64,000 nt of DNA from Streptomyces albospinus (GCF_014648695.1 NZ_BMRP01000004.1:100553-164552), one strand, 5' to 3'; positions 1 to 9,642 are shown, counted from the stretch's first letter. Made by a program: numbers and translations. The notes: generated from the letters alone by a model not told the origin.

Positions 1-917
1 GTGAACTGGACTGCGCTGTCGTACGGCACGTTCAGCCACTTGTGCAGATCGATGCAGAGCGAGTCGGCGAGGTCGAGGCCGTCGGCCAGATGGGCGTGGT
101 CCGGGGAGAGCGCGGCGAAGGCGCCGAACGCGGCGTCGATGTGCAGCCAGCAGTCGTAGCGGTCGCGGAGCGCGGCGAGCGTGCGGAGGTCGTCGAAGTC
201 GACGGTGTTGACCGTGCCGGCGTTGGCCACGATGACGCAGGGGCCGTCCGCCTCCCGGAGGGCGCGTTCCAGGGCCGCCGGGTCCACCGCCTCGCGGCCG
301 GGGAGAGCGGGGACGGTGACCAGTGCGGACCGGCCGAGGCCGAGCATCGACAGCCCCTTGGCCACGCTGGAGTGCGGGGTGCCGGACAGTACGCGCACCG
401 GGCCGAGGGCCGCCACCCCGTCCTCGGCCGGTGAGACGCCGCGCCGCTCCCCGAGCCATTCGCGGGCGATCGCCAGCCCGACCGTGTTGGACATCGTGGC
501 GCCGCTGACCAACGCGCCCTCGTGGGCGTCGGACAGCCCGAAGAGCGTACGCAGCCACCCCACCGTCTCCCGCTCCAGATGCTGTCCGGTGGCGTCCAGG
601 GACGACATGGAGTTCTGGTCCGCGGCGGCGGTCAGCCAGTCACCCGCGAGGGCCGCCGGCGTCACGCCACCGGTGACGAAGCCGAGGTAGCGCGGGCCCG
701 CGCTCGCCGACAGGCCGGGCTGCCAGCGCGCCGCGAAGTCCGCGAGCGCGTGCCGGAGTCCGGTGCCGTGCCCGGGCAGCGACCGAGGCTCCGGCGCCGG
801 CCGAGCGGGGACGACCGGCGCCTGCGCGAGGCCGTCGAGGAAGGCCGCGGCCCGCTGCCGGGTGGTCTCCAACAGCTCGGGCAGCGCGGCGAGATCCGCG
901 GCGAGGTGGGGGTGCAC
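1..917 (-). CDS. PLP-dependent decarboxylase, N-terminal part (cut by window edge)
   Basis: This is a leftward gene whose 3' end lies outside the window; about 305 residues are visible. The reverse strand near positions 20-58 reads DLHKWLNVPYDS, the lysine motif that binds pyridoxal phosphate in group II amino-acid decarboxylases. The stretch before it fits the large PLP-binding domain of that family. The chosen start is GTG at 917 (VHPHLAADLAAL), with GGAG about 9 bases upstream. Known enzymes of this family decarboxylate aromatic amino acids, glutamate, or diaminobutyrate. The substrate cannot be told from this part. The family call is firm and the substrate is open. Confidence 0.85.
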   Translation of the reverse strand, partial: MHPHLAADLAALPELLETTRQRAAAFLDGLAQAPVVPARPAPEPRSLPGHGTGLRHALADFAARWQPGLSASAGPRYLGFVTGGVTPAALAGDWLTAAADQNSMSSLDATGQHLERETVGWLRTLFGLSDAHEGALVSGATMSNTVGLAIAREWLGERRGVSPAEDGVAALGPVRVLSGTPHSSVAKGLSMLGLGRSALVTVPALPGREAVDPAALERALREADGPCVIVANAGTVNTVDFDDLRTLAALRDRYDCWLHIDAAFGAFAALSPDHAHLADGLDLADSLCIDLHKWLNVPYDSAVQF

Positions 918-1084
918 CGGGTGCTCCGTTCGTCGGTTCGGGAACCTTTCGTGGGCGACGCTAGCGGGGGCGAGCCCCCCGCCTCCTGAGCCAATTCGGG
1001 GAAAGTGGACCGGAAAACGGGGGGCGGGGCGGACGAGTTGGGGGCCTGTGCGGTACCTGGACGGATGAGTCCGAAGTCAGAGGC

Positions 1085-1285
1085 TCAAGGGCGGTCATTG
1101 AGGAGGGGGGCGATGGCCGTCGGTCGGCCCATGGCGTGAGCCGCGCCCAGCCCGTCCGTGTGGTCGCGGCCGTGCAGCATCTGGCCGTTCCGTACCCGGA
1201 TCACCAGGAGGCCCGGGAAGCTGAAGGACTGGCCGGTCGTGGTCACAGTCCCGGTGACCTCTCCACCGACAGCTGGGACGACCAT
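1085..1285 (-). pseudogene. NTF2/SnoaL-like protein, C-terminal remnant
   Basis: The 66-residue frame (GTVTTTGQSF..FPGLLVIRVRNGQ..HGRDH) looks like the last third of a SnoaL-like/ketosteroid-isomerase (NTF2 fold) protein. Such proteins normally have 120-150 residues. No upstream part of the domain is found in any frame, so this is probably a truncated remnant. A short independent protein is the alternative. Recognition is from memory of the family pattern only. Confidence 0.45.
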
Positions 1286-1377
1286 GCCTTGTAGCGGTTG
1301 CGTCCTGGGAAGTCGTGTACGGGTTGGACCTGATCCGGGGGTCTGCTCCGGTGTCGGGACGAGGCCCGGAACACACC

Positions 1378-1397
1378 GGAGGGCGGTTCGGCCCTCC
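1378..1397 (-). terminator. Stem-loop downstream of the secreted protein gene
   Basis: GGAGGGC and GCCCTCC form a perfect 7-bp stem around a 6-base loop. It lies about 95 bases past the stop of the leftward gene 1493-2521. It has no T-tract, as is usual for actinobacterial terminators. Confidence 0.45.
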
Positions 1398-1492
1398 GAC
1401 CATGTGCGAGGGCGGCGGCCAAGCCAACGTCACGATCACCGCACGACTCCGAACCGCTCAGTGCGGCAGGCCAGTTACCTGAACCGGTGGCG

Positions 1493-2521
1493 CTATCGCG
1501 CCGCCGGCTGGTGGAGCCAGGGTGCGCTGGTGGCCCAGAAGATGCAGTCGGCCCCGAGGGTGTTCGTGCCGAAATCGGTGAACTCTTGCCGGGTGTACGG
1601 CTTCTTCGTCTTAGGGCTCTTGTACTCGAAGTCCGGTTCCTGCACGGCCATCGCCACGATCGGGAGCTTTCCTCGGTACTCCTTGAAGAAGGGATACGAG
1701 TTTTGCATCTGTGCCGGACGGTCCGGCAGGATGTCAGGTCCGCCCAGACCGATTCCGTGCGACGTGGCGAACTCGAAGGTCCGCTTCATGTAGTTGCGGC
1801 TGTTGTTCCATTCGCCCGGCCAGAAGTTGACGTACTGAATGAACGGCGTCTTGGTGAAGACCTTCCTGCCATAGGCCATGTTGTCGAGCTCTGCGCGGAA
1901 GTAGGATTCGTCGCTGTAGCCCGTGTGGTCCTTCTTGGTGTCCACTTCGGTTGCGGTTTCTGGAAGGTTCACCCCGGCGAGGCGACCGTCGAAACGCTGT
2001 GACAGTGCCTTCAGCAGATGCTGGAATCGCCCCCGTACCTGCGGATTCCATTGCGCCGCGACCGTTCCGGGCTGCCCGGGGCCAAGGCCGCTCTCGTTCT
2101 TTGTGGGAGCCGCGCCTCCAGCATATTCCGGGTCGTTCAGCAGGTATCCCGGTAGCCTGGTCGGCGGCGCGAAAAACCGGTCCTGGACCTGAATGAAAAG
2201 CTTCTTGTGGCGGGCCTGAACATATTTCAGTGCCTGGTCGATCGACGAGAAGTCGTACTGATTCTTCTTCTGTTCGAGCGCCTTCCACGGCACCACCAGC
2301 TGCACGCCGGCGATGTCCGGACGATCGATCAGTGGTTTCACATCGGCGTCGAAATCGCCAATGGAAGCGTACAGATAGTTTGTCGCTGTCTTCTTTCCGA
2401 GCGCTGGAGTGGCAGCCGTGTGAGGCCCGGGAGCGGGAGTCGCGATGGCCGCTCCGACTACGCCCGTCACGGTCATCGTCACGAGTACTCCGACACCGAC
2501 TGCAACACGTTTGATCGCCAT
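1493..2521 (-). CDS. Secreted TIM-barrel-like (glycoside hydrolase-like) protein
   Basis: The product is 342 residues. The start is ATG 2521 because the protein then begins MAIKRVAVGVGVLV, a Sec signal peptide with cleavage likely near residue 28-35. The mature part has features of a (beta/alpha)8 barrel of the GH42-like type: IAGVQLVVPWKALEQ, a helix-strand pattern, LPETATEVD and VQEPDFEY. The Glu in LPET and in VQEPDF are candidate catalytic acids, by inference only. Closely similar proteins are usually annotated as hypothetical. The ribosome binding site is weak. It is probably exported and acts on an extracellular glycan. The substrate is unknown. Confidence 0.65.
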   Translation of the reverse strand: MAIKRVAVGVGVLVTMTVTGVVGAAIATPAPGPHTAATPALGKKTATNYLYASIGDFDADVKPLIDRPDIAGVQLVVPWKALEQKKNQYDFSSIDQALKYVQARHKKLFIQVQDRFFAPPTRLPGYLLNDPEYAGGAAPTKNESGLGPGQPGTVAAQWNPQVRGRFQHLLKALSQRFDGRLAGVNLPETATEVDTKKDHTGYSDESYFRAELDNMAYGRKVFTKTPFIQYVNFWPGEWNNSRNYMKRTFEFATSHGIGLGGPDILPDRPAQMQNSYPFFKEYRGKLPIVAMAVQEPDFEYKSPKTKKPYTRQEFTDFGTNTLGADCIFWATSAPWLHQPAAR

Positions 2522-2909
2522 GGGTCTATCTCTACGGCGCAGTTCTAAGAAGAATGTAAGAAGCTTGATCCGGCACGCCGCCCAAAGCCGGTCCGGCGGG
2601 GGTGGAACTACCGACGTCGATAGCTGAGCGGACGCCGTGGAGCTCGTCACGGCCGAGCCGCTCTGCGCCGACGGCGCCAGCAGTTCCATCGCCTCCCGCG
2701 TATCAGCAAGGACTACCGGCTCTACGCCGCGCTCGTCCGCGAGGCGGTCTGGAGAATGGGATGACGCGACGCCAGCTGGCTCGCGGACAAGAGCTTCACC
2801 CCGAGGAGAGGGGGAGCAACGGCCGCATGCTCAAGGCTACCGGCCGCCCGGGGTGACCGGCGTGGTGAGAGGTCGTCCTCTCAGAGGGCTCGTCCGCAGG
2901 CGAGTGGTG
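2522..2909. other. Non-coding stretch with possible transposase tail
   Basis: No complete gene is seen. On the + strand near 2675-2763 a short frame (FHRLPRISKDYRLYAALVRE) ending in TGA vaguely resembles the tail of an IS transposase, but the match is too short to claim. The left part carries the promoter region of the secreted protein gene. Confidence 0.3.
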
Positions 2910-2933
2910 GGGAGCGTGTGGGGTGACGCTCCC
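2910..2933 (-). terminator. Stem-loop after the ABC exporter gene
   Basis: GGGAGCGT and ACGCTCCC form a perfect 8-bp stem with an 8-base loop, 44 bases past the stop of the leftward gene 2977-4824. It is a plausible terminator. Confidence 0.5.
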
Positions 2934-2976
2934 GCAGGCCCCTCGGCTGCGACGTGAACGACGGGAGTTCGATCCG

Positions 2977-4824
2977 TCAGCGCCGGCGCATGACCGCTGG
3001 TTCGTGGCGGCGCAACAGCAGGGTGACGACGAGGACACCGATCACGGCGAGGCCGGCCAACACGCCCATGTCCCGACCCCATTGGGCCGCAGTGTGTGTC
3101 CACAGTGAGTCCGTGAGGCGGGGGTGCTTGGCGACCGCCGGTGGGCCGATGTGGGAGAGGTTGATGGTGGCGGCCTGCGCCGCGACGGCCCAGCGGGAGG
3201 GGGCCAGCCAGGACATCTGGGCCAGGCCCGGCTGGTTGAACAGCGGGAAGACGGCGCCGGTGGACATCACCTGGACGAGCGTGGCCGCGACGAGCAGCGG
3301 CATGGTCTTCTCGGCGGTGCGGACGAAGCCGGAGACGATCAGGCCGAGCATCATCGAAGTGAAGGCCAGCAGCACCACGGTGAGCACCAGCTCGGACTCG
3401 GACGACTTCAGCAGGAGGCCGTTGGCCGGCATTCGGCGTCCGGCCAGGCCGATTGCAGCCACGACGAGGCCCTGCACGGCGGTGATGACGCCGAGCACAG
3501 TGACCTTGGAGACCACGTACGCCGACCGGGACAGTCCGGTGGCGCGTTCTCGCTGGTAGATGACGCGTTCGGAGACCAGTTCGCGTACCGAGTTCGCGGT
3601 GCCGGTCAGGCAGGCCCCTATCGCGAGGACCAGCAGGACGCACTGCGCATCGACGTTGTAGTTCGGCGGGAAGCCGGTCAGGTGACCCCCGGCCTGGGTC
3701 GCTCGCAGGAAGCCGTACTGGGCGGGGACGGCCATGCTCAGCACGCCCATGATGATCGGCAGGGCCACCAGCAGCAGAACGTGCCCGCGATCGGCGGCGA
3801 GCACCGAGCAGTTCCGCCGTATCAGTGTCACCAACTGCGAGGCCCAACGCTGCGGATTGTGCGGCACGTTGGAGTGCGCGTCCTTCCCGGCCGGCGAGGC
3901 GAGGAGAGTCCGGCCCGCCGAGTCGTGCCGGTCTGCCCGCGCGGCGCGATATTCTCCCGGCCAGTCGCGGTCGGGCTGTTGGTGGAAGTCGGAGAAGACG
4001 TCCGCCCAGTCTCGGCGCCCGAAGAAGTCCAGTGCCTCCTGCGGCGGACCGAAGTACGCCGTCCGGCCGCCCGGCGCCAGCACCAGCAGCTGGTCGCACA
4101 GTTCCAGGTTGGCCACGCTGTGGGTGGAGACCACGACGGTGCGTCCGTCATCGGCCAAGTCCCGGAGCATTTGCATGACTTGGCGGTCCAGGCCGGGGTC
4201 GAGGCCGGATGTCGGCTCGTCGAGGAAGAGCAGTGAGGGCTTGGTGAGGAGTTCGAGAGCGACGGATACACGTTTGCGTTGGCCACCGGAGAGCGCGGAG
4301 ATGCGGGTCTCGGCGCGGTGGGTCAGGCCCAGCTCGTCGAGTACCTCGCCGACTCGGCGGTTCCGTTCGGCCCGGTCGGCCTCGCGCGGAAAGCGCAGCC
4401 TGGCGGCGTAGCGAAGGGCGGTGCGCACGGTCAGCTGGGTGTGCAGGATGTCGTCCTGCGGCACCAGGCTGATGCGATGGCGCAGTTCGGGGAAGTTCTC
4501 GTACAGGTCCAGGCCTTGGCAGAGCACCTCGCCCTCGTTGGCAGGCTGATACCCCGTCAACGCGCGCAGCAGCGTCGACTTCCCCGCCCCTGACGGCCCG
4601 ATCACCGCGACCAGCGAGTTGGATTCCAGGGTGAGGCTGACGTCCTCCAGCAGGGTCTTGGTCTTCCCCTTGTGCCTGACCCAGGTCGTCAGCCCGGTCG
4701 CGGTGAGGGAAACCTCGCCGGATGCGGGGGCCTCCTCCAGACAGCCACTGGGATGGCCTGTCCCTGGCTCGTCTGCGACTTCCTCCTCGGGCCTTGTCAG
4801 TTGGCAGCTGTTGACGTCGGTCAT
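2977..4824 (-). CDS. ABCG-type ABC exporter (ATPase fused to membrane domain)
   Basis: The product has 615 residues and is a half-transporter with ATPase first and membrane domain second. Walker A (GPSGAGKST) is at residues 76-84, LSGGQ at 178-182, Walker B (LLFLDEP) at 198-204, followed by an H-loop STHS. The C-terminal half has about six membrane segments typical of ABC-2 permeases. Many streptomycete relatives carry an N-terminal FHA domain; it is absent here, where a short Glu/Pro-rich tail replaces it. ATG 4824 has GAGGAAG upstream. The stop of lmeA-like 4887-5603 is only 62 bases before this start, so the two genes are probably co-transcribed. The exported molecule is unknown; a lipid is attractive given the neighbour. 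Confidence 0.85.
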   Translation of the reverse strand: MTDVNSCQLTRPEEEVADEPGTGHPSGCLEEAPASGEVSLTATGLTTWVRHKGKTKTLLEDVSLTLESNSLVAVIGPSGAGKSTLLRALTGYQPANEGEVLCQGLDLYENFPELRHRISLVPQDDILHTQLTVRTALRYAARLRFPREADRAERNRRVGEVLDELGLTHRAETRISALSGGQRKRVSVALELLTKPSLLFLDEPTSGLDPGLDRQVMQMLRDLADDGRTVVVSTHSVANLELCDQLLVLAPGGRTAYFGPPQEALDFFGRRDWADVFSDFHQQPDRDWPGEYRAARADRHDSAGRTLLASPAGKDAHSNVPHNPQRWASQLVTLIRRNCSVLAADRGHVLLLVALPIIMGVLSMAVPAQYGFLRATQAGGHLTGFPPNYNVDAQCVLLVLAIGACLTGTANSVRELVSERVIYQRERATGLSRSAYVVSKVTVLGVITAVQGLVVAAIGLAGRRMPANGLLLKSSESELVLTVVLLAFTSMMLGLIVSGFVRTAEKTMPLLVAATLVQVMSTGAVFPLFNQPGLAQMSWLAPSRWAVAAQAATINLSHIGPPAVAKHPRLTDSLWTHTAAQWGRDMGVLAGLAVIGVLVVTLLLRRHEPAVMRRR

Positions 4825-4886
4825 GTATTTCTTCCTCGTTGGCTTGGAGCAGCTGCGCGCCGCGGGGTGGGACCTGGGCTTCCTGG

Positions 4887-5603
4887 CTACCCGGTCATGT
4901 GTATGTCCTTGCCGCTCAGCGACACCTGCAGCCCGTCCGACGTGGCCTGCACGCCGCTCAGCCTGATGCCGGTGGGCAGACCGGAGATCGGCCACTGCGG
5001 GGCGGCTGCCTGGCCTATCAGTTGCTGCGCGCCGTCGGGCAGCGTGATGCCCAGGGTGTTGCCCTTCCCGAGCGTGATGTTGGCCAAGGTGCTGATCTGC
5101 TGGCTGCCGAGCAGCGGGATCTGGATGCTGCCGGCCAGCTTGACCTGGTTGTTTCCGCCATAGGAGACGTCGACGCCGGAGGCGATACCGGACAGCTGGT
5201 GCGAGATGGTCTTGGTGACGGCGGCGTACGAGACCAGGGCGGTGCCGGTGGCCGAGTCGGCGACGGCGCCGTTGAAGCTGCTGTTGATGCGCACGTGATG
5301 GAGTTCGGCGGTGAAGCGGTCGATGCTCAACGGGTCGGAGCCGTCCGTGCCCGGGTCGCCGGTGGGCGCCTTGAGGTTGTTCGCGCTGACCGTGACCTCG
5401 TCCAGGTCACGGTTGAGGGCCTGGGTGAGGAACGGGAAGTGCTTGATGGAGACGCTCGGCTCGGCCGCGAGTCCCAGCGCACTCTGGATCTTGCTCGCCA
5501 CCCTTGACTGGGCATACGTCACTGCGACTTGGTCGGTGGCCACGAAGAGCCCCCCGAGTGCCACGACCAATATCAGCACTATTCGTATCCTTCGCCCGCG
5601 CAT
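4887..5603 (-). CDS. LmeA-family (DUF2993) phospholipid-binding protein
   Basis: The product has 238 residues. It begins MRGRRIRIVLILVVALGGLF, a single membrane anchor or signal segment, followed by the DUF2993/LmeA fold (QSALGLAAEPSVSI..FPFLTQAL). Known members bind phospholipid on the outer face of the membrane and support mannan or envelope maturation in mycobacteria. ATG 5603 follows AAAGAGAG. It is the first gene of a probable two-gene unit with the ABC exporter downstream, which suggests a role in envelope lipid handling. Confidence 0.8.
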   Translation of the reverse strand: MRGRRIRIVLILVVALGGLFVATDQVAVTYAQSRVASKIQSALGLAAEPSVSIKHFPFLTQALNRDLDEVTVSANNLKAPTGDPGTDGSDPLSIDRFTAELHHVRINSSFNGAVADSATGTALVSYAAVTKTISHQLSGIASGVDVSYGGNNQVKLAGSIQIPLLGSQQISTLANITLGKGNTLGITLPDGAQQLIGQAAAPQWPISGLPTGIRLSGVQATSDGLQVSLSGKDIHMTG

Positions 5604-6015
5604 GCGCTCTCTTTCCCGGATTACGTGACGGCCCGATACAGCGAAATTTCGCGAACCCCCCACCTGCGCCCCGAGATCCCCCAGCTGCGCCCAGGGGTGG
5701 GAGATTACCTCGTTCGGATGAGAGGTCCGTGACGGGCAGGCAAAGGTACTTTTGATGTGGGATGAGACGCACCGCCGGCGTCAAGGGTTGCCCATCAGTT
5801 GTCCCAGGACTCTTAACGAAATGATCTTCAAGGCGGTTGGATCACTCCGAGACCGACGATCCGGGTTGCTGGGGGCTCGGGTGAAGCCATGGGACGTAGA
5901 CGACGAGCTGAGGGCGGCGCACGCTGCGCCGAGGACAAGGACCGCACCACCGCCGTGACCTTGCCCCCCGAGCCGAACGGTGCCCTGAAGGTCCGTACCA
6001 GCCCGCCCTGGAACC
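5604..6015. other. Intergenic region, no gene seen
   Basis: This holds the upstream region of the lmeA-like gene. Short frames on both strands lack ribosome binding sites and recognisable motifs. I see no clear promoter. Confidence 0.4.
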
Positions 6016-6822
6016 GTGACATCGGAGCCGGTGGAAAGCAAAGGCGTCGACAGCGCCCCACGGCACCCTGCCAAGTGGCCGCCCGCGACGAGCAGTGAGC
6101 TGCGGACCCATGGGGCCGCCGACCGCTACGACGCCGAGGAGACCGAGATGTCCTCGGCCGCCGTTCTCGAACCGACTCTCACCCTCCTCGCCGAGCTCGC
6201 CGGAGACGGCCGGGCACTGGAGTCCGCCACCGGAACCGGACGAGTGGGCGTCCCACTCCGGGAACGCAGCGTTCCGGTAGTGGGCATCGAACTGTCCGAG
6301 CACCTGGCAGCCGTCCTGCGGCGCAAGATCGACGAGGACGCACTCCCGGTAGTCATCGGGGACATGGCCGCCATCAGCGCCCCCGGCGAGTTCACCCTGG
6401 TCTCTCTCGTCCACCACACCATCACGCACCTGGTCTCAGAGGACGAGCAGGTCGAGTGCTTCCGCAACGCCGCACGTCGCCTGGCACCCGGCGGCCGATG
6501 CGTCATCGAGCCAGGCGTGCCGCCGCTGAGGTTCCTGCCGCCCGGCCAGGTCGCGGTGCCGTTCGACGTCTTTGTGCGGCATATCGGCTTCGGCCCCTTC
6601 GACCTGGTCGAGCAGTTCTCGTCTCACACCACTTCACCGACGAGGGCGACGACGATCGCTACCGCCGCGGCAACTCCCGACACCGGTACGCCTGGTAGGC
6701 AGAGCTCGACCTGCTGGCACGGGCCGCTGGGCTCGACTGGAACGTCGCGTGGCGGACTGAGACGGGGCGCCGTTCACCCAGACTCCGCGAAGCACGTCTC
6801 CGTGTGGCGCAAGCCGACCTGA
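6016..6822 (+). pseudogene. Class I SAM-dependent methyltransferase, frameshifted
   Basis: Residues up to about 200 match a streptomycete class I methyltransferase: YDAEE, then ATGTGRVGVPL (SAM loop), VVGIELSEHL, VIGDMA, CFRNAARRLAPGG. After FDLVEQ near 6620 the family sequence continues in another frame (SHHFTDEGDDD..RYAW), meets an in-frame TAG, continues as AELDLLARAAG, and returns to the first frame for the final HPDSAKHVSVWRKP. At least two frameshifts and one stop are therefore present. The glycine-rich loop has ATGTG where GIGTG is common. It is almost certainly inactive. Confidence 0.75.
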
Positions 6823-6879
6823 GGTCGGCCACCGGGCCGTCAACGTAAGCGTGCCTGCCGTGAAACCCCTATCGGGAGT

Positions 6880-7100
6880 TCAGGCGTCGCCCGCAGATGA
6901 GTGGGCATCCGAGGGTGAGGAAGGCGTCGTGGACGTCGTCGCGGATCTCCCATGGATCCACAGGCGGCGGAACCAGTGCAGACAGGCGAACGCGCCCTCC
7001 ACGAGCCAGTGTTGGGTGCCCCGGCCGAAACCGTACCCGGTGCCCCGACGGGCGATCAGCGGATTCACGCCGAGACCCCAGAGCGGGTGGGGCCGTGTCG
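6880..7100 (-). pseudogene. IS5-family transposase, C-terminal remnant
   Basis: The leftward frame contains ARRGTGYGFGRG, HWLVEGAFACLHWFRRL, the conserved C-terminal block of IS5-type DDE transposases. After RRLWIH the family pattern (WEIRDDVHDAFLTLGC) moves to another frame, so it is also frameshifted. The catalytic N-terminal two thirds are missing. Confidence 0.75.
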
Positions 7101-7236
7101 TCGCGCCGGAGACAGCGGACTTCCCGTGGCGGGCTGACCGGGCCAGAACCCTGGCCGCTGGCCGGACCTCCCCGAGAAGTCCAGCCAGCGGCCGAGCGTT
7201 TCGCATGCGGGTCGAGCGGCCTCCCGCAGCCTGACC

Positions 7237-7758
7237 CTATGGGGTCGTAAGGGTCTCGGTTCGGACTGTGTAGCGGAGACCGGGCTGCGGCGTCATTCCC
7301 TGCTGTTCCCTACCCTCCTTGCCTTCTCCACCGTCCGAACATCCACACTTGTGTGCGTCGCCCCCCTTGTCTCCGTTGCCTTCTCTACCCTCCGAGCCTC
7401 TACCCTCCGAGCCTCTGCCCTCCGAGCCTCTGCCCTCCGAGCCTCCGCCCCTGTCTTCGTCGTGGCTCTTGCTTTCCTTGAAGTCGGCGCTGTTGTCGCA
7501 GCCCATCGACGAGCCCATCCTGGTGCTCTGCGCACCCGGGGAGCCTTCGCCGCCGATGGCGTTGCCCGCCAGGCCGTTGAGGATCCCGACCTCGCCGAGG
7601 ACGTCGACGTTGGTGTCGTGCGACCTGCACTGGCTGCCCTGCTTGATGTCGATGTCGGTGCCGCCCTTCTCGCCGTGGGCGTAGGCGGTGCCGGCGCCGA
7701 GGAAGCCGAAGCTGCCGAGGACGACGGCCATGACGGTGGCCTTCTGAAGCTTGCGCAT
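7237..7758 (-). CDS. Secreted hypothetical protein with Gly/Ser/Arg repeats
   Basis: The product has 173 residues and begins MRKLQKATVMAVVLGSFGFLGAGTAYA, a clear signal peptide. The mature part contains NVDVLGEVGILNGLAGNA and SPGAQSTRMGSSMGCDNS, a pattern shared by a family of small secreted streptomycete proteins of unknown function with paired cysteines. A low-complexity tail follows with four EGRGS-type repeats and a Cys-rich KCGCSDGGEG end. ATG 7758 was chosen over an upstream extension because the signal peptide then starts the protein. Function is unknown; an envelope or aerial-surface role is only inference. Confidence 0.7.
   Translation of the reverse strand: MRKLQKATVMAVVLGSFGFLGAGTAYAHGEKGGTDIDIKQGSQCRSHDTNVDVLGEVGILNGLAGNAIGGEGSPGAQSTRMGSSMGCDNSADFKESKSHDEDRGGGSEGRGSEGRGSEGRGSEGREGNGDKGGDAHKCGCSDGGEGKEGREQQGMTPQPGLRYTVRTETLTTP
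7385..7444. repeat. 15-bp tandem repeat, four units
   Basis: Four units of CT(A/G)CCCTCCGAGCCT occur in a row. They encode the EGRGS repeats of the secreted protein on the minus strand. The in-frame length means copy-number change would not break the gene. Confidence 0.85.
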
Positions 7759-7815
7759 TTCTTCTCCGGTGGTCACACGGATGCAATCCGTGATATAGCG
7801 ACTTCGTACAGTCAC

Positions 7816-8039
7816 AAGAGCCTAATGCGAGATATGTCGCAGGTGTTCGGCGGCGCGCCGGATTCGGGGCTGTCGCGAACGGGTGGCTCTACCGCGATAG
7901 GCGCCGGCCCCCCCGCCCCAACGGCCCAACCTGGAGTTGGCGAAACCGTTGGCAAGTGAGGTGACCTCAAAGTGGTTGCACACTTGATAGTTGAATATCG
8001 CACTGCTCTCCATGAGGCCTCGTGCGCCTGCAAGCCTTG
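7816..8039. promoter_or_regulatory. Intergenic region with possible rightward promoter/leader
   Basis: No gene is seen. Around 7972-8002 the + strand has TTGCAC, a TTGA..TTGA direct repeat and a TATCGC-like box, followed by a strong terminator at 8040-8066. This arrangement could be a short leader with attenuation. The evidence is weak. Confidence 0.3.
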
Positions 8040-8066
8040 AAGCCTCCGATCCGTCGGGGGCTTTTT
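8040..8066 (+). terminator. Intrinsic terminator with T-tract
   Basis: AAGCCTCCGA and TCGGGGGCTT form a 10-bp stem (one G-T pair) with a TCCG loop, followed by five T. It is a classical factor-independent terminator on the + strand, unusual in having a T-tract in this GC-rich genome. No intact gene ends just before it. Confidence 0.7.
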
Positions 8067-8763
8067 GCATGCTCGATCTGGAGGTGTACGCGTGCGTCTC
8101 GTCGAGTTCCTGCCGGAGGACCTGGTCGTCGCTCACGAAGTCGCGCACCCCAAGCGCGCCAGGCGGGGACGACCGATTCGCGCTCACCGAGCCAAGCCGC
8201 CCCCTTCTTTTGCGCCAGCGACTCTCCCTCCAAGCCACAGCCCGGATCCTCGTCAGGGTCGCACTCCTCGAATGGGTCGAACTCGCCTGCCTTCGCGTAA
8301 TTCCAGCGACATTCGCAAACCTCACGGCCTGGACTCCCGCTTCCGGGACTGCGGTTGCGTCTCGGTCTTGCTGCGCTCGCCCGTCGCAGAGAAGTTCTCG
8401 CGCGTTTAGGGAGCGGATGTCGGAGACGTCCGCCGGCTCGGGGCTGCTTCGGTCGCGCGGTCCATCCATCGGCCGCGCCGCAGGTTCCGGGACGGGGCAC
8501 CGAGCGGCGTGGGACCGGACGCCTCACACGGTCGCTTCAGCGCCGTATCCGCCAGCTCCTCCTGGCCGAAGAAGTCACCGGCGCAGCACCGTAGTTGAGT
8601 TCGTAGCCGATCCCCTGCGATGCCTCTGAGTAGCGTGCCGCGATAGGCGTAGTAGAACCGCTGCCCAGTTTCGGAAACCTCGAACTTTCCCTTTGCGTAA
8701 GGTTCATACTCCTTATGAAGGCGAAGGATCAAGGCGCATTTTCTTCCGTGGCCTTTTGCCTCT
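8067..8763. other. Decayed region with gene fragments on both strands
   Basis: No intact gene is supported. A GTG frame at 8092 (+) with GGAG upstream reads VRLVEFLPEDLVVAHEVAH and then loses coding character. On the minus strand, 8640-8740 contains YEPYAKGKFEVSETGQRFYY and 8230-8330 contains EFDPFEECDPDEDPGCG, both looking like pieces of real proteins I do not recognise. The stretch is AT-richer than its surroundings and abuts a truncated IS701 transposase. Confidence 0.35.
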
Positions 8764-9642
8764 GAGGTCGCCCGCCGCACCAAGTGCGGCATCCCCGAAG
8801 AGGGCGGCCATGTCGAGAAGTGGCAGCTGGCCCTGGACATGATCGACGAGACGAGGATGTGGGGCATCGATGTTCCGCTCGTCGTTGCCGACGGGGGCTA
8901 CGGCGATGCGGCAGCTTGCCGGCTGGGCCTGGAAGAACGCCAGCTCGGCTACGCGGTCGGCATCTCCACCACGACCACCGTCCAGCCGGAAGCGGCACGG
9001 CCGCATGCCCCGCCTTGCAGCGGTCGCGGCCCCCGGCCCCAGCCCGTCCACCCCGAGTCGGCCAAGACGGTGAAGAAGCTGGTCATCGGGGCCGGCAAGC
9101 AGGCCGCGAAGCCGGTGCAGTGGCGGGAAGGCTCCCGCCCCGGCACCGGCCGCAGCGGCGTCAAGCGGATGTACTCGTGGTTCGTGGCCCTGCGGGTCAG
9201 GCCCGCCGGGCGCGAGATCCGCAAGGCCGCCGACGGCCCCGAGCTGCCCGTGCGCCGGCTACTGGCCCAATGGCCCGCCACCGAACCTGAACCCGTGCAG
9301 TTCTGGCTGTCCAACCAGCCCGCCGACACCCCGCCGGCCACCCTCGTGCGCACCGCGAAACTCCGCCGGCGCATCGAGCACGACTACCGCGAGATGAAAC
9401 AAGCCCTGGGCCTGGCCCACTTCGAAGGCCGCACCTGGCGAGGCCGGCACCACCACGTCACCCTCGTCTCCGCAGCGCACGCCTTCCGCACCCTGCAGCG
9501 ACTGACTCGATCCCCAAAAGAGACGGCGTCGGCCTGAGCCTCTACCAAGTCGCCCGCGAGCTGCAGTTACTCCTCGCGGTCTGGACCGGCGCCTGCCCCA
9601 CCTGCCACCGCGACATACCAACACCCGCACCAACCTGACCAA
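8764..9642 (+). pseudogene. IS701-family transposase, truncated and frameshifted
   Basis: The frame from about 8764 reads VARRTKCGIPEEGGHVEKW, then MIDE, VVADGGYGD (catalytic Asp region) and, near the end, RRIEHDYREMKQALGL with the DDE glutamate, then FEGRTW and HHVTLVSAAHAF. This is the C-terminal two thirds of an IS701-type transposase. The N-terminal part is absent upstream of 8764. A one-base shift near 9513 moves the usual ending (LSLYQVARELQLLLAVWTG, TCHRDIPTP) into another frame ending at about 9639. It is not functional. Confidence 0.8.
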
